Below are positions 1 to 11,400 of a stretch of DNA of 35,031 bases, piece after piece (positions within the stretch are counted from its first letter, which is position 1; every line of letters begins with the position of its first letter). The DNA comes from Stenocarpella maydis (Eukaryota; Ascomycota; Sordariomycetes; Diaporthales; Diaporthaceae). The notes under the pieces are model-generated. The model was given only the letters and a program-made list of their open reading frames with translations. It was not told where the DNA came from and did no database searches. The position numbers and the translations under genes were made by a program. Where the stretch lies: NCBI GenBank assembly GCA_002270565.1, contig NQMI01000232.1:3990-39020 (forward strand), read 5' to 3'.

Positions 1-800
1 GTAATAAATACAATTATATATATTAATAAGCTTAAAAAGGCTAAAGCTACTTAGGTTGATAACTAAGAATAAGGAAAATCTTTAAGCATCTTAATTAATA
101 ATATATTTAATAAGTATTTACCTCTTAGTTAAACCAAACTTATAAATAATAATATATATTTCTTTATAACTTTACTATTAATTTATTTTATATTCTAGTA
201 TTATATGTAAAATATTAAAGATTAAAGTAGCCTTATATACTTTCATAAGTTTTATATTATTATTTTCAAAATTTTGAATTGTTTAGATTACCAAAAATAT
301 TCTTTTCTCCCAAGATATAATATATATATTATTATTAGAAAATATTAATATATTAAATATTTAAATATCTAGGTTCATATAAACATAATATAAACATTAA
401 AGATGTAATTAGGATCAAAAAAGACCTGTTTTATCAAAACGTTAATACTTATAAGCACTCTCATACCTACCCTAACTCCTTTAAATTAATAAAATTAATT
501 AAAAATAAGCAATTAAATACAGCTAGTCCTAATTAATACCAACCTTTACTAATTATTTAGCCTTAAGTAAGTACTAGGATTAATATAAGTTAGTAGATAT
601 TATAAAATTAATTTACTTAATAATATAGTCTACTTATTAGTAAATATATTATTAAATTAGTTATTAATCTTTTGAAAATTTATTTAAATAATAAAATAAT
701 TATTTCTAGGTATTAATCATTCTAACCTTTTAGATACTTATTAATAGCGTTAAATAATAATATATTACTTCTAATTATTAGGAATTTCTTCTTAAGCCTT
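1..800. repeat. AT-rich, TpA-rich block (RIP-like)
   Basis: Nearly pure A/T sequence full of TA, ATTA and TTAA steps, with no open frame of useful length. It changes abruptly to balanced composition near 820. In filamentous ascomycetes such blocks are usually repeats mutated by RIP, which turns CpA into TpA. No element could be recognised. The RIP assignment rests on composition only. Confidence 0.6.
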
Positions 801-1294
801 TATAATACTATTAGATTCCCTTTGGCTCTCCATAGCAGAAGTACTAAGTCTGATAGTTGACAGGATGAACTATCGAGTTAACGTGTAGGGCGACGCCTTA
901 CAAGCATGTTGGGATGGTAAGTAGTCAGCTTTAAAGTGTCGCCTCCAATGAAACTCTCCTGTAACGCATACGGGTTTGTCCAGAGAAGACTCCCGGCGGG
1001 AGCAAAGCGGCAGAGGACAATATCCCCATAATGCTAGATCACAATCAGGCTGCGGTCAATCACGGTCATTTCCCCTTGTCCTCACTTGACTCGGCGGCTA
1101 AGATGAAACAGGTGTTTGACTCAAGTCCCGGTTCGGGTTGCCTTGTCAGTATGCAGGTATGCTGAATCGCGCTTGGCTGAAATCCTAACACTCAATGCTC
1201 AAGCTATGCATCCAACAACCTTGATGATATCAAGTAATTACTATACTTAGATACAATAAGAAGAACTAGTACAGGTGCTTTCTAAGTCCTCACG

Positions 1295-1302
1295 TATATA
1301 AA
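1295..1302 (+). promoter_or_regulatory. TATA box of the small peptide gene
   Basis: A consensus TATATAAA lies about 158 nt upstream of the ATG at 1460, within GC-balanced DNA (820-1459) that holds no gene of its own. The position suits a core promoter with a moderately long 5' leader. The transcription start is not determined. Confidence 0.5.
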
Positions 1303-1459
1303 GAGCCAATTAGTCCGCTTAGTGGTGGATATATCTTAGTGAAGTATCTATATTCATCCCAGTCAATTCCTTTTATTTCATTTAATAATTATCACTTAAA
1401 ACCCTCCACTTTATCTTTCTGTTCCCTGGTAGGAGCAGACAACCACCGCATAGCCCATC

Positions 1460-1633
1460 ATGAAGCTCTCCATCGCCTTGTCATTGGCGGCCTCAATCGT
1501 CTCTGTGGCAGCCGCGCCTGCAATCCCACTTGACCCAAGCAACCAGGCTGGAGACAAGCGCGAGGCGGCCAACTTCATTGACCCGTTCGACCCAAGCAAC
1601 CAGGCTGGAGACAAGCGCGAGGTCAACTTCTAG
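1460..1633 (+). CDS. Small secreted Kex2-type repeat peptide precursor (57 aa)
   Basis: A 57-residue single-exon frame. Residues 1-19 form a textbook signal peptide (MKLS, hydrophobic core, then SVAAA before PA). The rest holds two copies of DPSNQAGDKRE. Each copy carries a Lys-Arg pair (33-34 and 52-53), the classic Kex2 site, and the first is followed by Glu-Ala, a Ste13-type trimming dipeptide. Processing would release IPLDPSNQAGD, one internal peptide EAANFIDPFDPSNQAGD and a short EVNF tail. The architecture (signal peptide, repeats, dibasic sites) is that of fungal Kex2-processed repeat proteins, which include alpha-type pheromone precursors and RiPP precursors of ustiloxin or epichloecyclin type. 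There is no Trp/Cys pheromone core, and no Tyr in the predicted peptides. No UstYa/DUF3328 gene is seen nearby. A TATA box lies upstream. The function is unknown, and the gene could also be a recently arisen orphan. Confidence 0.65.
   Translation: MKLSIALSLAASIVSVAAAPAIPLDPSNQAGDKREAANFIDPFDPSNQAGDKREVNF
1532..1621 (+). repeat. In-frame 57-bp tandem duplication inside the peptide gene
   Basis: The 33 bases at 1532-1564 recur without a change at 1589-1621, a period of 57 bp (19 codons). Both copies are in the same reading frame and both encode the DKRE cleavage site. Identity at the nucleotide level, third positions included, points to a recent duplication or gene conversion of the repeat unit. 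Confidence 0.9.
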
Positions 1634-2115
1634 ATATCCTAGGACTAGTAGAAAGGCGTGCAGAGGGGGTGTACGAGGAGGGGGTCGAGAGAGCGAGATG
1701 CCTCCCACCCCGCTTTCTTTTCAGCACATACTTGTGCCGGTGGCGCTTCAGGCGTCGTCCGACTGGTTGTAGTGTTCACTGGGAGTATTGTGTGTGCGGA
1801 AAGAATAGGACGCCGTTTTTACCCTTTGTCTCAGACGGAAATCGTTTGATGGTTAATATTTGAGAAAATTGTAAAGACCCATGCTCCTGGCTAGCTCTGG
1901 AGGCTGATAGGCGTGCAATGGTGATTATGTTAGCCACCGACCTAGAGTAAATAAGTTTCCAAATAGGTCCGGTACAGATTATATATGCCGGTGAACGGAA
2001 CCGACCCGATGGCAAACTCATCCAGCGAGTCGTGGGTATTCTCGTAGAGCCCTCCAAGGGAATGTGGGTCCATATTAGCCTATACATTTGCAAGAGTCCA
2101 GATTGACCAGTTTTA
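1634..2115. other. Gene-free interval after the peptide gene
   Basis: GC-balanced sequence with only short overlapping frames lacking recognisable protein character. It probably holds the 3' end of the peptide transcript. The part after about 1990 may include further decayed sequence of the NACHT relic downstream, but no motif could be aligned with confidence. Confidence 0.4.
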
Positions 2116-2780
2116 AGGTTCCTTCTTGCTCAGCTTCACGTAGACTTCCTAGCCACCCAAAGCTTCATGCTTGAATACTTGAAAGATAATCTGGCAGGGA
2201 TGCCATATCCCTAGATGAGGTATACGAGAAGGCCATGGGTGGGATTTTGATGTAGGTATAGTTTTAATATTTGGTAATAGATATACTCATTTGGCTTGTC
2301 TTTTATATGAGGACCATGCGTTTCAGCGAGGTCCAATATGCACTCGCTATTCAGCAAGAAGACAATATTCTTCACTCTGATCGACTGGTTATTGCAGAAA
2401 TCTTGACAACTGCCTGTACAGGTTTCGTTCTTGTTGATCCGGACGCCGATGTCATTCGCCTGGCACACTATACGGCCGCGGAGTATCTCAGGGAGAAGCA
2501 AGCGCAATTATTCCGAGGCCGTCAGTCCAAACTAGCTGAAATAATGCCTGATCTACCTGTCTTTCGACGAATTTGGGCAGACAACTGGGCCTGTTAGACT
2601 CGATTAATACCAGTTGACCCCTTCCACAATTACGCAGCTAATAATTGGGACTACTACATGGCACAAGGTGTGAAGGAGGGGTATGTGCAAAAGCTGGCTA
2701 TGCTTAGTGTGTGTACAGGTGAATTCAAGCCTATATGTTTCGATGTACCCTGCTTCGTTCACAACTTGAAATATGGATAG
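2116..2780 (+). pseudogene. NACHT/STAND (ankyrin-type) receptor relic
   Basis: Pieces of the winged-helix and post-NACHT region of fungal NACHT-ankyrin proteins appear in family order but in shifting frames. 2116 onward reads RFLLAQLHVDFLATQ and then hits a stop at Pro-Tyr-Pro. About 2210 reads LDEVYEKAMGGIL. From about 2271 comes ILIWLVFYMRTMRFSEVQYA, then LAIQQED, then the LVDPDADVIRLAHYTAAEYL segment. After a stop at 2595, 2610 onward reads HNYAANNWDYY, matching the YAARNWG motif. STAND proteins of this type act in fungal self/non-self recognition. No P-loop or ankyrin repeats remain, so this is a truncated fragment with frameshifts and stops. Family assignment is from remembered motifs. 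Confidence 0.75.
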
Positions 2781-3500
2781 ATGCTGTGATATGTGTCTTG
2801 CCCAAGGTGTTGAGAATGAGATAGAGAAGGTGCTTTCATGCAAGTACACCAGAAACTCAACCCAATACGCCGCTACAGAGACCGACTTGTGTCTTGAAAT
2901 ACTACCCTGCCTGCTCAATACATGGTGGTTTCGGAGGCTCGAGTCAGATGCACCACCTTGCGAAAGAGGCACCAGTGACTGGTGTACTGTAATTATTGGC
3001 GGTGGCCAGTTTCATGAGGAAAATGGGCGTTAATTCATTCAACATGCAAACACGAGATTGATGCATTTACGCTCCTAGCATGCCGTCAGGAACTAAAACA
3101 TTCTTGGTGTTCGTGATGGATCCCGACTGTAACTCCGGTAAACCCATCTCTGCCCTCCAAAGAGCCTCGGAATGATATGATACGGGCCTGACTCAGGCCG
3201 CCTGAGACTGTTATGGGATAAGCTGTAGGCCCGTTTCACGCACCACCCCCTTCACGCACAACCGAGTTTCGGACCTCATCTGGAGGCACCCCCCAGCTTT
3301 AACACTCGATTTCTAGATAACCAATGAAGCTATCTATAATCAGATAATAACCCCTCTGTGAGAATAGTGGGCGTTGGGCCACAGGGGCTGTGGCCCGTGC
3401 ACTAGTGTTATCGATAGGGCGCCAGGGCACCTATAGCTAGATCTCTCAAGGGCTGCAGCTACACTACAACTCTCCCCTTAACACCATAGCTAAATACAAC
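2781..3500. other. Gene-free interval with a hairpin
   Basis: A 2773-3033 open frame on the plus strand shows no recognisable family. The rest is GC-balanced and non-coding. A perfect 9-bp inverted repeat with a 3-nt loop lies at 3376-3396 (GGGCCACAG / CTGTGGCCC). This may be the edge of a degraded element adjoining the AT-rich block. Confidence 0.4.
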
Positions 3501-4790
3501 CTCATTAAGACCACTACGTTTAATAATGTATAACTTGTATAAGAAAGCTAGACGAATAAGTTTACCTTCTTTTTAAAACTGTAACTACTTAATTTTCAAT
3601 TTATATAATTTAACTCTTAAAAAAATTACTATTATATAAATTTACTATAAAATATAGACTATTTGTATTCTTTTGAGACCTCTACTAAGCCAGTCTTGAA
3701 AATTAGACTATGCGTTATGAGCGCAAGTTTGAGCCTAGAAGCACTTGGTTAATTTTTAACAATTAGGCATTCGCGCGCCCTTTGATTCAAAGGGCGCCTA
3801 TAAGGAAAAGACCGCTAGCTGCTGTTATTTATATAGGAAAAACCTTATAGCTGAGTAGTAACAATATTATAATTATAGGGGCAATTAGTCTCAAAATTAA
3901 AGGAAGCATAGTTAGGATAGAATAGGTTAGTCCCTCTAAGGAGGTCCTTATCTTTAATTTAACTATGCCTATATAATACAAAGTATATATAAAAAGGAAG
4001 GCCTTAAGTCATATAATGAATTTATTTATATATAGTTCTTAATAGTATTAAACTAGCTAATGATTAGAGATAGCTTTAAACTTAATAAGCTAGTTAAATA
4101 TTAAGCTTAATAGCTTATTAATAGTGCTAATATGAATTGTTATGGTTTAAGATTAAGCCTTATGATGCAGAATAGTTGTTTATAGTTTAATATTAGTAAA
4201 AGTAACTAAATGGTTATTGTGGAAAGTATATATTGCGAATTAATTGTTTTAATTCAAACTAATTATTTTTATCCCTTAAGGATAACTATTATTTATTTTG
4301 ATAAAGAAGAGGAACTTAAAGAATATATCTAATCTATATATTAAGTCTTTATTTATTTATAATAAGAGATTAATTAAACTATTAATACTTTTATTAGTTC
4401 CTTATAGTTAATAAGTTACTAACTGTGACCTTGATTATATTCTAACTTTATTACTTAATGCTTTTAAGGTTATATTATAGTATATGATTTAGTTCCTTAA
4501 GTTCTTAAAAGCAGTTCTTTAAATACTATTATATTAATTTATAATATAGTTCTTTTACCTTTAAAATTAAAAGTAATAAATAAGAACATACCTTAATTAT
4601 TCGTAAGAAATAGTAATTTTTCTAAAGGATGATAAGATAAGCTATAAGAGCTTTTATTTTTAATTAAATTAACTTTGAGTTTTTACTTCTTTAGTTAATA
4701 AGAAATAATATTAATTAATTCTTTTAGTAAGTAAAAATCAGAAAAAATCCTTTATTGTGGAAATAGAGTTTTATTTTTATAAGGAGGTGC
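3500..4790. repeat. AT-rich, TpA-rich block (RIP-like)
   Basis: TpA-rich sequence without coding frames. It contains one GC-rich patch with a 23-bp perfect palindrome at 3775-3797 (arms GCGCCCTTTGA and its complement around a single T). No element was identified. Confidence 0.55.
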
Positions 4791-4825
4791 TTAATGCATT
4801 ATGGGTGCGGAGCGCTAATGATAGA

Positions 4826-4843
4826 TACATACCTAGGTATGTA
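4826..4843. repeat. 18-bp perfect palindrome
   Basis: TACATACCTAGGTATGTA is fully self-complementary. It lies at the junction between the AT-rich block and the GC-balanced DNA leading to the SDR gene, about 400 bp upstream of its ATG. It could be a dimeric regulator site or an element remnant. Its function is unknown. Confidence 0.5.
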
Positions 4844-5243
4844 GTTTAGCTTGGGATCCGGTGGCAAAAGTCGCTAGTCGACTTGGCTACATCTTGGACT
4901 TAACTACTTCGCCCCCATGTATACTGATGTAGATAGACCTGGTGACATAGCCTTGTTCCAGGTGCCGCTGTACCAAAGTCTGCAAGCCAAATGGAGTAAT
5001 CCTGCAGCTATCCTTGTCACAGCGAGACAGAATGCTGTCATCTGCGGTCGCGGTTGTATAAGCTGGTCCGGATGACTCATAAAAATATTTCTCGGCTCAA
5101 GACCTCTCCTATGGTTGTGCTTCAAGAGCTATGCATCTCATTCAGGCCTAGGTTCGATACCTTGTTTACCCTCCTCAAAGATTACCACAGATACCTCGCA
5201 GCAGTCCTGCATGGCAACATCCCATTCCTTCATTCAGATAAAG

Positions 5244-6470
5244 ATGCCAAATGCTGAAATGGCTCACTCAAAGGGAACAGTCCTGGTAACAGGCGCGAAT
5301 GGAGGTTTGGGTAGTGCAATAGTCTCGAGGATGAGCGAATCTCCCGAATTCAGAACCTACCATGGCATCTACACTGTCCGAAACGCTGCACACCCCACCC
5401 CAAACCTGGATGCTGCTCTCAGTAAATTGCCATACGACTCAGCGAAGGACAGCCATTCCTATGAAAAGTTGTCCCTTGACCTATCATCTGTCACACATGT
5501 ACGCAAGATGGCTAAATTGATCAACGACCGTGTCGCAGCTCACGAGATACCCCCCATTCGGGCGATTATCTTAAACGCTGGACACCAAGACTTTGGAACA
5601 CAGACATGGACCGAAGATGGCCTCGATATGGCATTTACAGTCAACTACCTCAGTCATTGGCTCTTGGTTTTGTTGACTCTACAGAGTATGGACCGGGAAA
5701 TGGGCCGGATCATCTGGATCACTAGCTGGTCTCACAAGTAAGTCAAACCCGCTCGCTCAAGACGTTGTCTGACTTTATATTTTAAGCCCAAGTGGGAAGC
5801 GATTCCTGCCAAAGAAACCGTACCTGGAAGATAAGTACAGAGAGATTCTCCATGATGATCTGAGTTCGGTCGCGAAAGGCACCTGGAGCGCCAACACGAA
5901 TGACGACACCACCTGGGCCGCTGGACTACGGCGTTACGGCGCGTCAAAGCTTCTCAGCATTACTACGTTGTATGTTATCGAATATTTCTCTTTATTCGAC
6001 TATGTTCTAAAACATCAAATTAATGGCGGCTAACTTTTGCGTCCTTTCCATTTAGATATGAGTTGCAACGGAGGCTCGATCGTGACCCTATCCTTAAGGA
6101 CGTATCGGTAATGGCTGTTGATCCGGGCGCCATGTCCACCGGTATTGTCCGTAGAAGCGATTCCTGGGTGCTTCGGGTTCTTTTCTTCCAGTTCCTGTTC
6201 TCTCTTTTGGCCCCTATTCTAGTCCGTTGGTTTCCCAATGGCTCGTTACGAACGACGAAGAAATCTGCAGATGATGTTCTCGCCGCTGCATTCAACACTG
6301 GGCCTCCTCCGCTGAGCATAAGACCAAAAGGGTTGTATCTTGACGGTTCGGAGCCGGGGGAATATAATACGGAAGCCAAGGACCCCCGGAAATGTGGTGT
6401 AGTTTGGAAGGAGAGCATTCTCTACACCGAATTGAAGGCCAGGGACACCATCCTAGAGCACTGGCAATGA
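5244..6470 (+). CDS. Short-chain dehydrogenase/reductase (SDR), 363 aa
   Basis: NAD(P)-dependent oxidoreductase of the SDR superfamily. Exons are 5244-5737, 5787-5969 and 6056-6470; the introns have GTAAGT and GTATGT donors and TTAAG and TTTAG acceptors, and all phases agree. The cofactor motif TGANGGLG is at residues 16-23, Asp79-Leu80 follows the third strand, the NAG motif is at 111-113, and Asn134 matches the structural Asn. Ser161 or Ser163 is the likely catalytic Ser, with Y215-x3-K219 (YGASK) completing the site. VDPGAMSTGI follows, as in classical SDRs. A roughly 50-residue insert between the catalytic Ser and Tyr recalls fungal 3-ketosteroid-reductase-like or retinol-dehydrogenase-like members. 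A second in-frame Met at 5259 is an alternative start. With the P450s and exporter it fits a metabolite-tailoring role, but the substrate is unknown. Confidence 0.9.
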
Positions 6471-6589
6471 TCTGATTATTTCCAGAGTGTGCATTCTTGT
6501 TGGAGGTTCGCGCTCTCCTCTCTCACGTCCACTCGGGGGGGGGTGTTTGACAGTATGTTCAAGCATTGCAATATAACGTTGAAATGATG

Positions 6590-8100
6590 CTAATACATTT
6601 TCATTAAATTAACACTATCAAAAACTGTATCGTTAACATATCTGCACTCCTAGACCTCTAGCTATCACATTCTATCAAACTATCAACTCTTAATCTGTTA
6701 TTATAAAAATAAAAAAAAAAATTACTACTAAATAAAATCGTCTACCCCCTTCTTCTCTCCTAATTATTAATTATTTTCCTTTCTTACCTTTATTATTATA
6801 CGCACATTGTATATACAAAATACATGAAATAAGGTTAGGACTACCAGGATAAGCTAAATTTACTTACGTATAAAATGTAACATCAATAGCAGGGGCGATA
6901 TACCTATTAATCCTTAATATTAAACTAACCTTAAATATTTGGTTTATATATTTACTAGCCATTAATAGATTTTATTATATTAGCATATGCTAGTATTTTG
7001 CTAGTATTTCTTTTATAATTTTAAAACTTTAATTAAATTGCTATATTATTGCTATATCTGATTATATTGCATTATCTACTTAAATAACCCCCTTCTCCCT
7101 AGTAGGTACTAGAAATTAATTAGCTTTAGAGAAGGTTACTAATTATAGCCTTAAATGTTCTTATCTCTTTTTAAAAAACATCTTTTCAAGGCTTTATTAT
7201 ATATATTTTCTCTTAATTATAAATTATATTTAAACTTATTATTTATATGTAACGTACTTATTTAAAGAAACTAATTATAATTATGTATATAAATCATTAA
7301 CGTAGTTTACTAATAAGTGGGTTATATTAGTAAATTGGTTACTTTTTGAAAAACAGCTTACATTGCATTCAAATATCATTTTAATAAAATTTAAACTTTA
7401 AATAAACCCCAATATATATATAAACTTAATATACTTACTAATATTTTTCATATTAAAAATGAAATTTTTATTAAGGTGTAATTGAATTAAATTAAATTAA
7501 AGTTATTAATTTCTATATAGGCATAGTAAATTAGCGTTTTTTGTCTTTAACTAATAAATAAATTCTTAAATATTGTTTTATTATTTATTCAAATTTAATG
7601 TAACTTTTTACTTGCATTTAATATTTATTTTTAGTATAAATATATACCTTTAGCCTCATATTCAAATCTTATTTAAAAATATTTAAGTTTAAACTTATAT
7701 TAAGAAAGCCTTATATATATAGGGTTTATTACTAACATTCTTGGCATTCCTTAGTAGGTACTTTTTTTATATATTTACTAATAAAAAGTACTTAAGTAAC
7801 CCATTTACTGATATAACCCACTCACTGGTAAACCACGTTACTAAAAAGATAAAAGTAAAATAAGAGCTAGATAGTATTTAATTTGAGAAGGGAAAGATAT
7901 TTTATTTTATTTTATTTTATATTTTATATTTTCGTTATGTTTTAGTTTAATATCTTCTTTTTAATCTTCTTTCCAGTCTTCTTTGAAATAATTCAAGTTT
8001 ACAAGATTAAAATTAAAATTGGATATAAGCTTATAAAAAGGAAAAGGAAGGGGTTCTTTTTCTTTCTTCTTTTCCTTAGCTAATAAGTATATTGAATACG
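6590..8100. repeat. AT-rich, TpA-rich block (RIP-like)
   Basis: Long TpA-rich tract between the SDR 3' end and the ABC transporter 3' end. It includes a short TTTTA-type simple repeat near 7900-7930. There are no coding frames. The interval 8100-8440 after it is GC-balanced and holds no recognised gene. Confidence 0.55.
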
Positions 8101-8440
8101 AATATTCTGCATCTATAGTATGGCCGCTCGGATGAAAGTACTAAGTATCAAGGGTTTTCAGATACTAACATGCTGTGAGGCCCTCCAGGGCAAAGCTGGT
8201 TGAAGGCGTAACCAGTCGACTACACTGTCTCTAGATGCGGAAAGACCACCACCTTTTGCTGATATGGTTACGAGGTGGGTGGATAGGCTCTTATGGTATT
8301 ATGATTATAGTTACGGACAGAATATCCTTTGCTCTCCTACCTCTCCACCTCAAATCATTGTCCGAAGTGCGGACAGAATTAACCATTAGCGACCGCTTTT
8401 CAACAGCCACAAATGACTACCTAGATACACTGTCGTCCTC

Positions 8441-11400
8441 TCATCCTGATACTATCTTCTTCTTCGGAACTCTTGCTAGCCAGTATAACACAAACGTAGC
8501 TATCACATTGAACACAACGAATACGGCAAAATAACCTGCGTTGTTCCAAGGGCTGTCATATCCGATTCCCAAGGTATCATGGAGGAACGAGTCAGTGTTT
8601 GAAATCGGACAGTACTGACAGCTGGAGGATGCCCCAGGATTCAAGATCTCGCCACCAGCGGCTTGAATGTGTGGTCCCAAATAAATGCCACAGGTTGTTG
8701 CTAGCGGTGGATCGATAATGAGAAGTTGGTTCTCGGAGCAGGCAATGTTTGTGTTCGCGAAGCCGGCGAGAGAAAGCCCAGCTATCAGGTATGTGAGCGG
8801 CGAAGCACGCCAGACGAACTTCCAAAAGCCAGGTAGATCGTTCGGCGATACCATTACGCTACATATGTACATTGGTTAGCAATTATTTCTAAAGTCCTCT
8901 GGAGCACTGTATGGGAGACTGTAAGAAAGAGTCCCTTACCCGCAAAACACAAGCGAAAACCAGAACAGCAGTGTTGCGAACTGGACAGAGCTCTCCGCAT
9001 GTTCGATTCCAGCAGCCATCGCCTGCGAGAATGTGACGATCCAGAGGCAGTATAGCAATATGATCACGAAGGACAGCGCACCGCGTTCCACGGTCCCGAA
9101 AGTGCTATCGCCGTTACGCCAGAGACCTGTAGGGTAATACCAACACACAAACACTAAAACCGCAGCTAGTATTTGCCAGACAATTTCAACGAAGATATTT
9201 GAGCTGACAAACACAGCCCACGAATATGATTTCGATCGGCGTTCGCGTGCCTCAAAAATAGAACGACTATCGACGAAACGGGGGATCACCTGCTGATCTA
9301 CAGTGCCGAACATCTGCGATAGCAAGAACATGGAGAAGACGACATTTTGGAGTCCTTGGGCGTCCATTACTGTGTTCTGGAAGGAAAGACCGTTGAAGAG
9401 AGACTGTTGTCGCGGATAAGCTTCATTGGAAATGATACCTAGGTAGGGACAACAATGGGCAGACAACTTACGACTCCGGCACAAAGCGCCAACTTTGAGT
9501 ATACGTAGGTCGGAGACCTCCAGTACTCTTGGAAGATTCGCTTCGTAACCACCGTCATTTGATAAAAAAATGATGTGGCATACTCCTCATGGCGTGTCGT
9601 AGTTTGTATTGTCTTGGAACGTGTCTTCAACTCAGCGAGGTGATCAAGGACTTGATGTATCTGCTGGCTGGTGGACCATTTATGAGACCAGTAGTCGCTC
9701 GGTGTGGTGTCTGAGCCATGCTTCGGTCGCTTGTTGGAAATTTCAAGCATCCACTCCGCTGGGTTAGAATTCGGATCGCACTTCTCCGCGCCGTTTTGTT
9801 CGAAGTACGAGATTAGAGTGAAAGCATCATTGCCGATTTCGCCGAAGTAAATGCACTGGCCTTGGTTGTTCAGGAGCAACAGGTGATCGAACATGCTGAA
9901 AAGTTGCGAGGATGGTTGATGGATTGTACATAGGACGGCTTGACCTTTGTCCGCGAGTTTTCGGAGGAGTGTACAAATCGACCACGCGGTCTGACTATCC
10001 AGCCCTGACGTCGGTTCATCTGGAATAGATAACTAGTGAGCAAATAATCTTGCCAGCTGGATAGCAACATACCGAGAAATAGCAGGAGCTCTGGCTTTGC
10101 GACAAGCTCAACCCCTATGGTAAGTCGCTTCCGTTGCTCAATGTTGAGGCCTACCCATTTTAGTTAGTCTTCAGACTCGAACATTCAGTAGTAATTAGAT
10201 CCAGGAGGAGTCACCGTCTCCAGGTACACCAACAACGGCATCGGCGTAAGAACCCATATCAAGTAACTGTATGACTGTGTTGACATAATCGGCCTTCTCT
10301 TTTTCAGGGGCATGTGGTTGTCTGAGCAATGCGCTGAACTCTAATGCTTCGCGAACAGTTGCCGTAGGAAGATGTATGTCTTCCTGTTGGGCGTACGCCA
10401 TTCGCCTCTGAAAACTGAGGTCTCTCTCGTGGCCATCGATGCAGACCTCGCCACTTGGAACCCCGAAGTTGGCACGATTGGCGAGAACATCAAGCAGTGT
10501 GGTCTTTCCAGCACCAGTCACGCCCTGAGACGCTATTAGAAGAGCTGTACTGGGGTTTGGGTACGCCACTTACCATGAGTGCTGTCAATGTCCCAGGTTT
10601 TACCCATCCGTTTACGTCGTCCAGTATTCTTTTCCCATCTCCCGAACCCAGCTTGACGTCGTAGGAAAGACCTTTCCAGTGGAATACTGATGACTGCTTC
10701 TGTATGTCTTGCATAGATGGTTGTGGCTTCTCTGCCTTTTGGCCGAAGTCATCTTGCTTGTTGATATCCTGGGCGAATTTTGTATGAATGCGCGCCTCTG
10801 AGTCGCGGAGTGTCTTCCGCCGGTGATTGGTCCGTCGGAAACGAAGTATATCTCCCTTTGAACGCTCGGCAGGAATGTACTCAGCGGCGAGTAGATGCAG
10901 AGCACATACTATGATTGTCATTGCCACGATGATGCCGAAATTTCTAAAAATAATATCAGGCGCCGAAAGCTCTTTAATTGATACACAAGGCTTCTTCACA
11001 GTGTTTGCCATCACTTACCGCCACAAGTGCTGGGGAGAATAGGTATACTTCTCAGCGATATATGCGTCCCCCTCCACATAGCTTTGCCCAGCTACAGCCC
11101 CGACAACAGGACAGATCTTATTTTGTAACGCGTTACTAGCGTACAGGGGACCGGCGGGAACGGGTACGGCGCAGGGGAATTCTCGACCATGGAACTAAAG
11201 TCCTGTCAGTTTGAAGATGACTGATTATGGGCTGTCACTTGCATAGTTACCTCATTGATCATCAAACTTTCGAATGTATATGCAATTGGGTTCACGCGCC
11301 GAAACCACTGCAGCCAGCCCACCATGTAAGGGACAGGGACCACGAAGCCGGCGTAGATGCAGGAGAGTAAGACCATGATACATGTCGGAGCCGTACTCTG

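Noticed and set aside
1460..1633. Alpha-type mating pheromone precursor
   Set aside because: Signal peptide and KR sites fit, but the repeats lack the Trp/Cys-containing core found in Pezizomycotina alpha-pheromones.
2604..3033. Paired frames (minus 2972-2604, plus 2773-3033) as genes
   Set aside because: They overlap the NACHT relic or each other and show no recognisable domain. The plus-strand NACHT reading explains the first part better.
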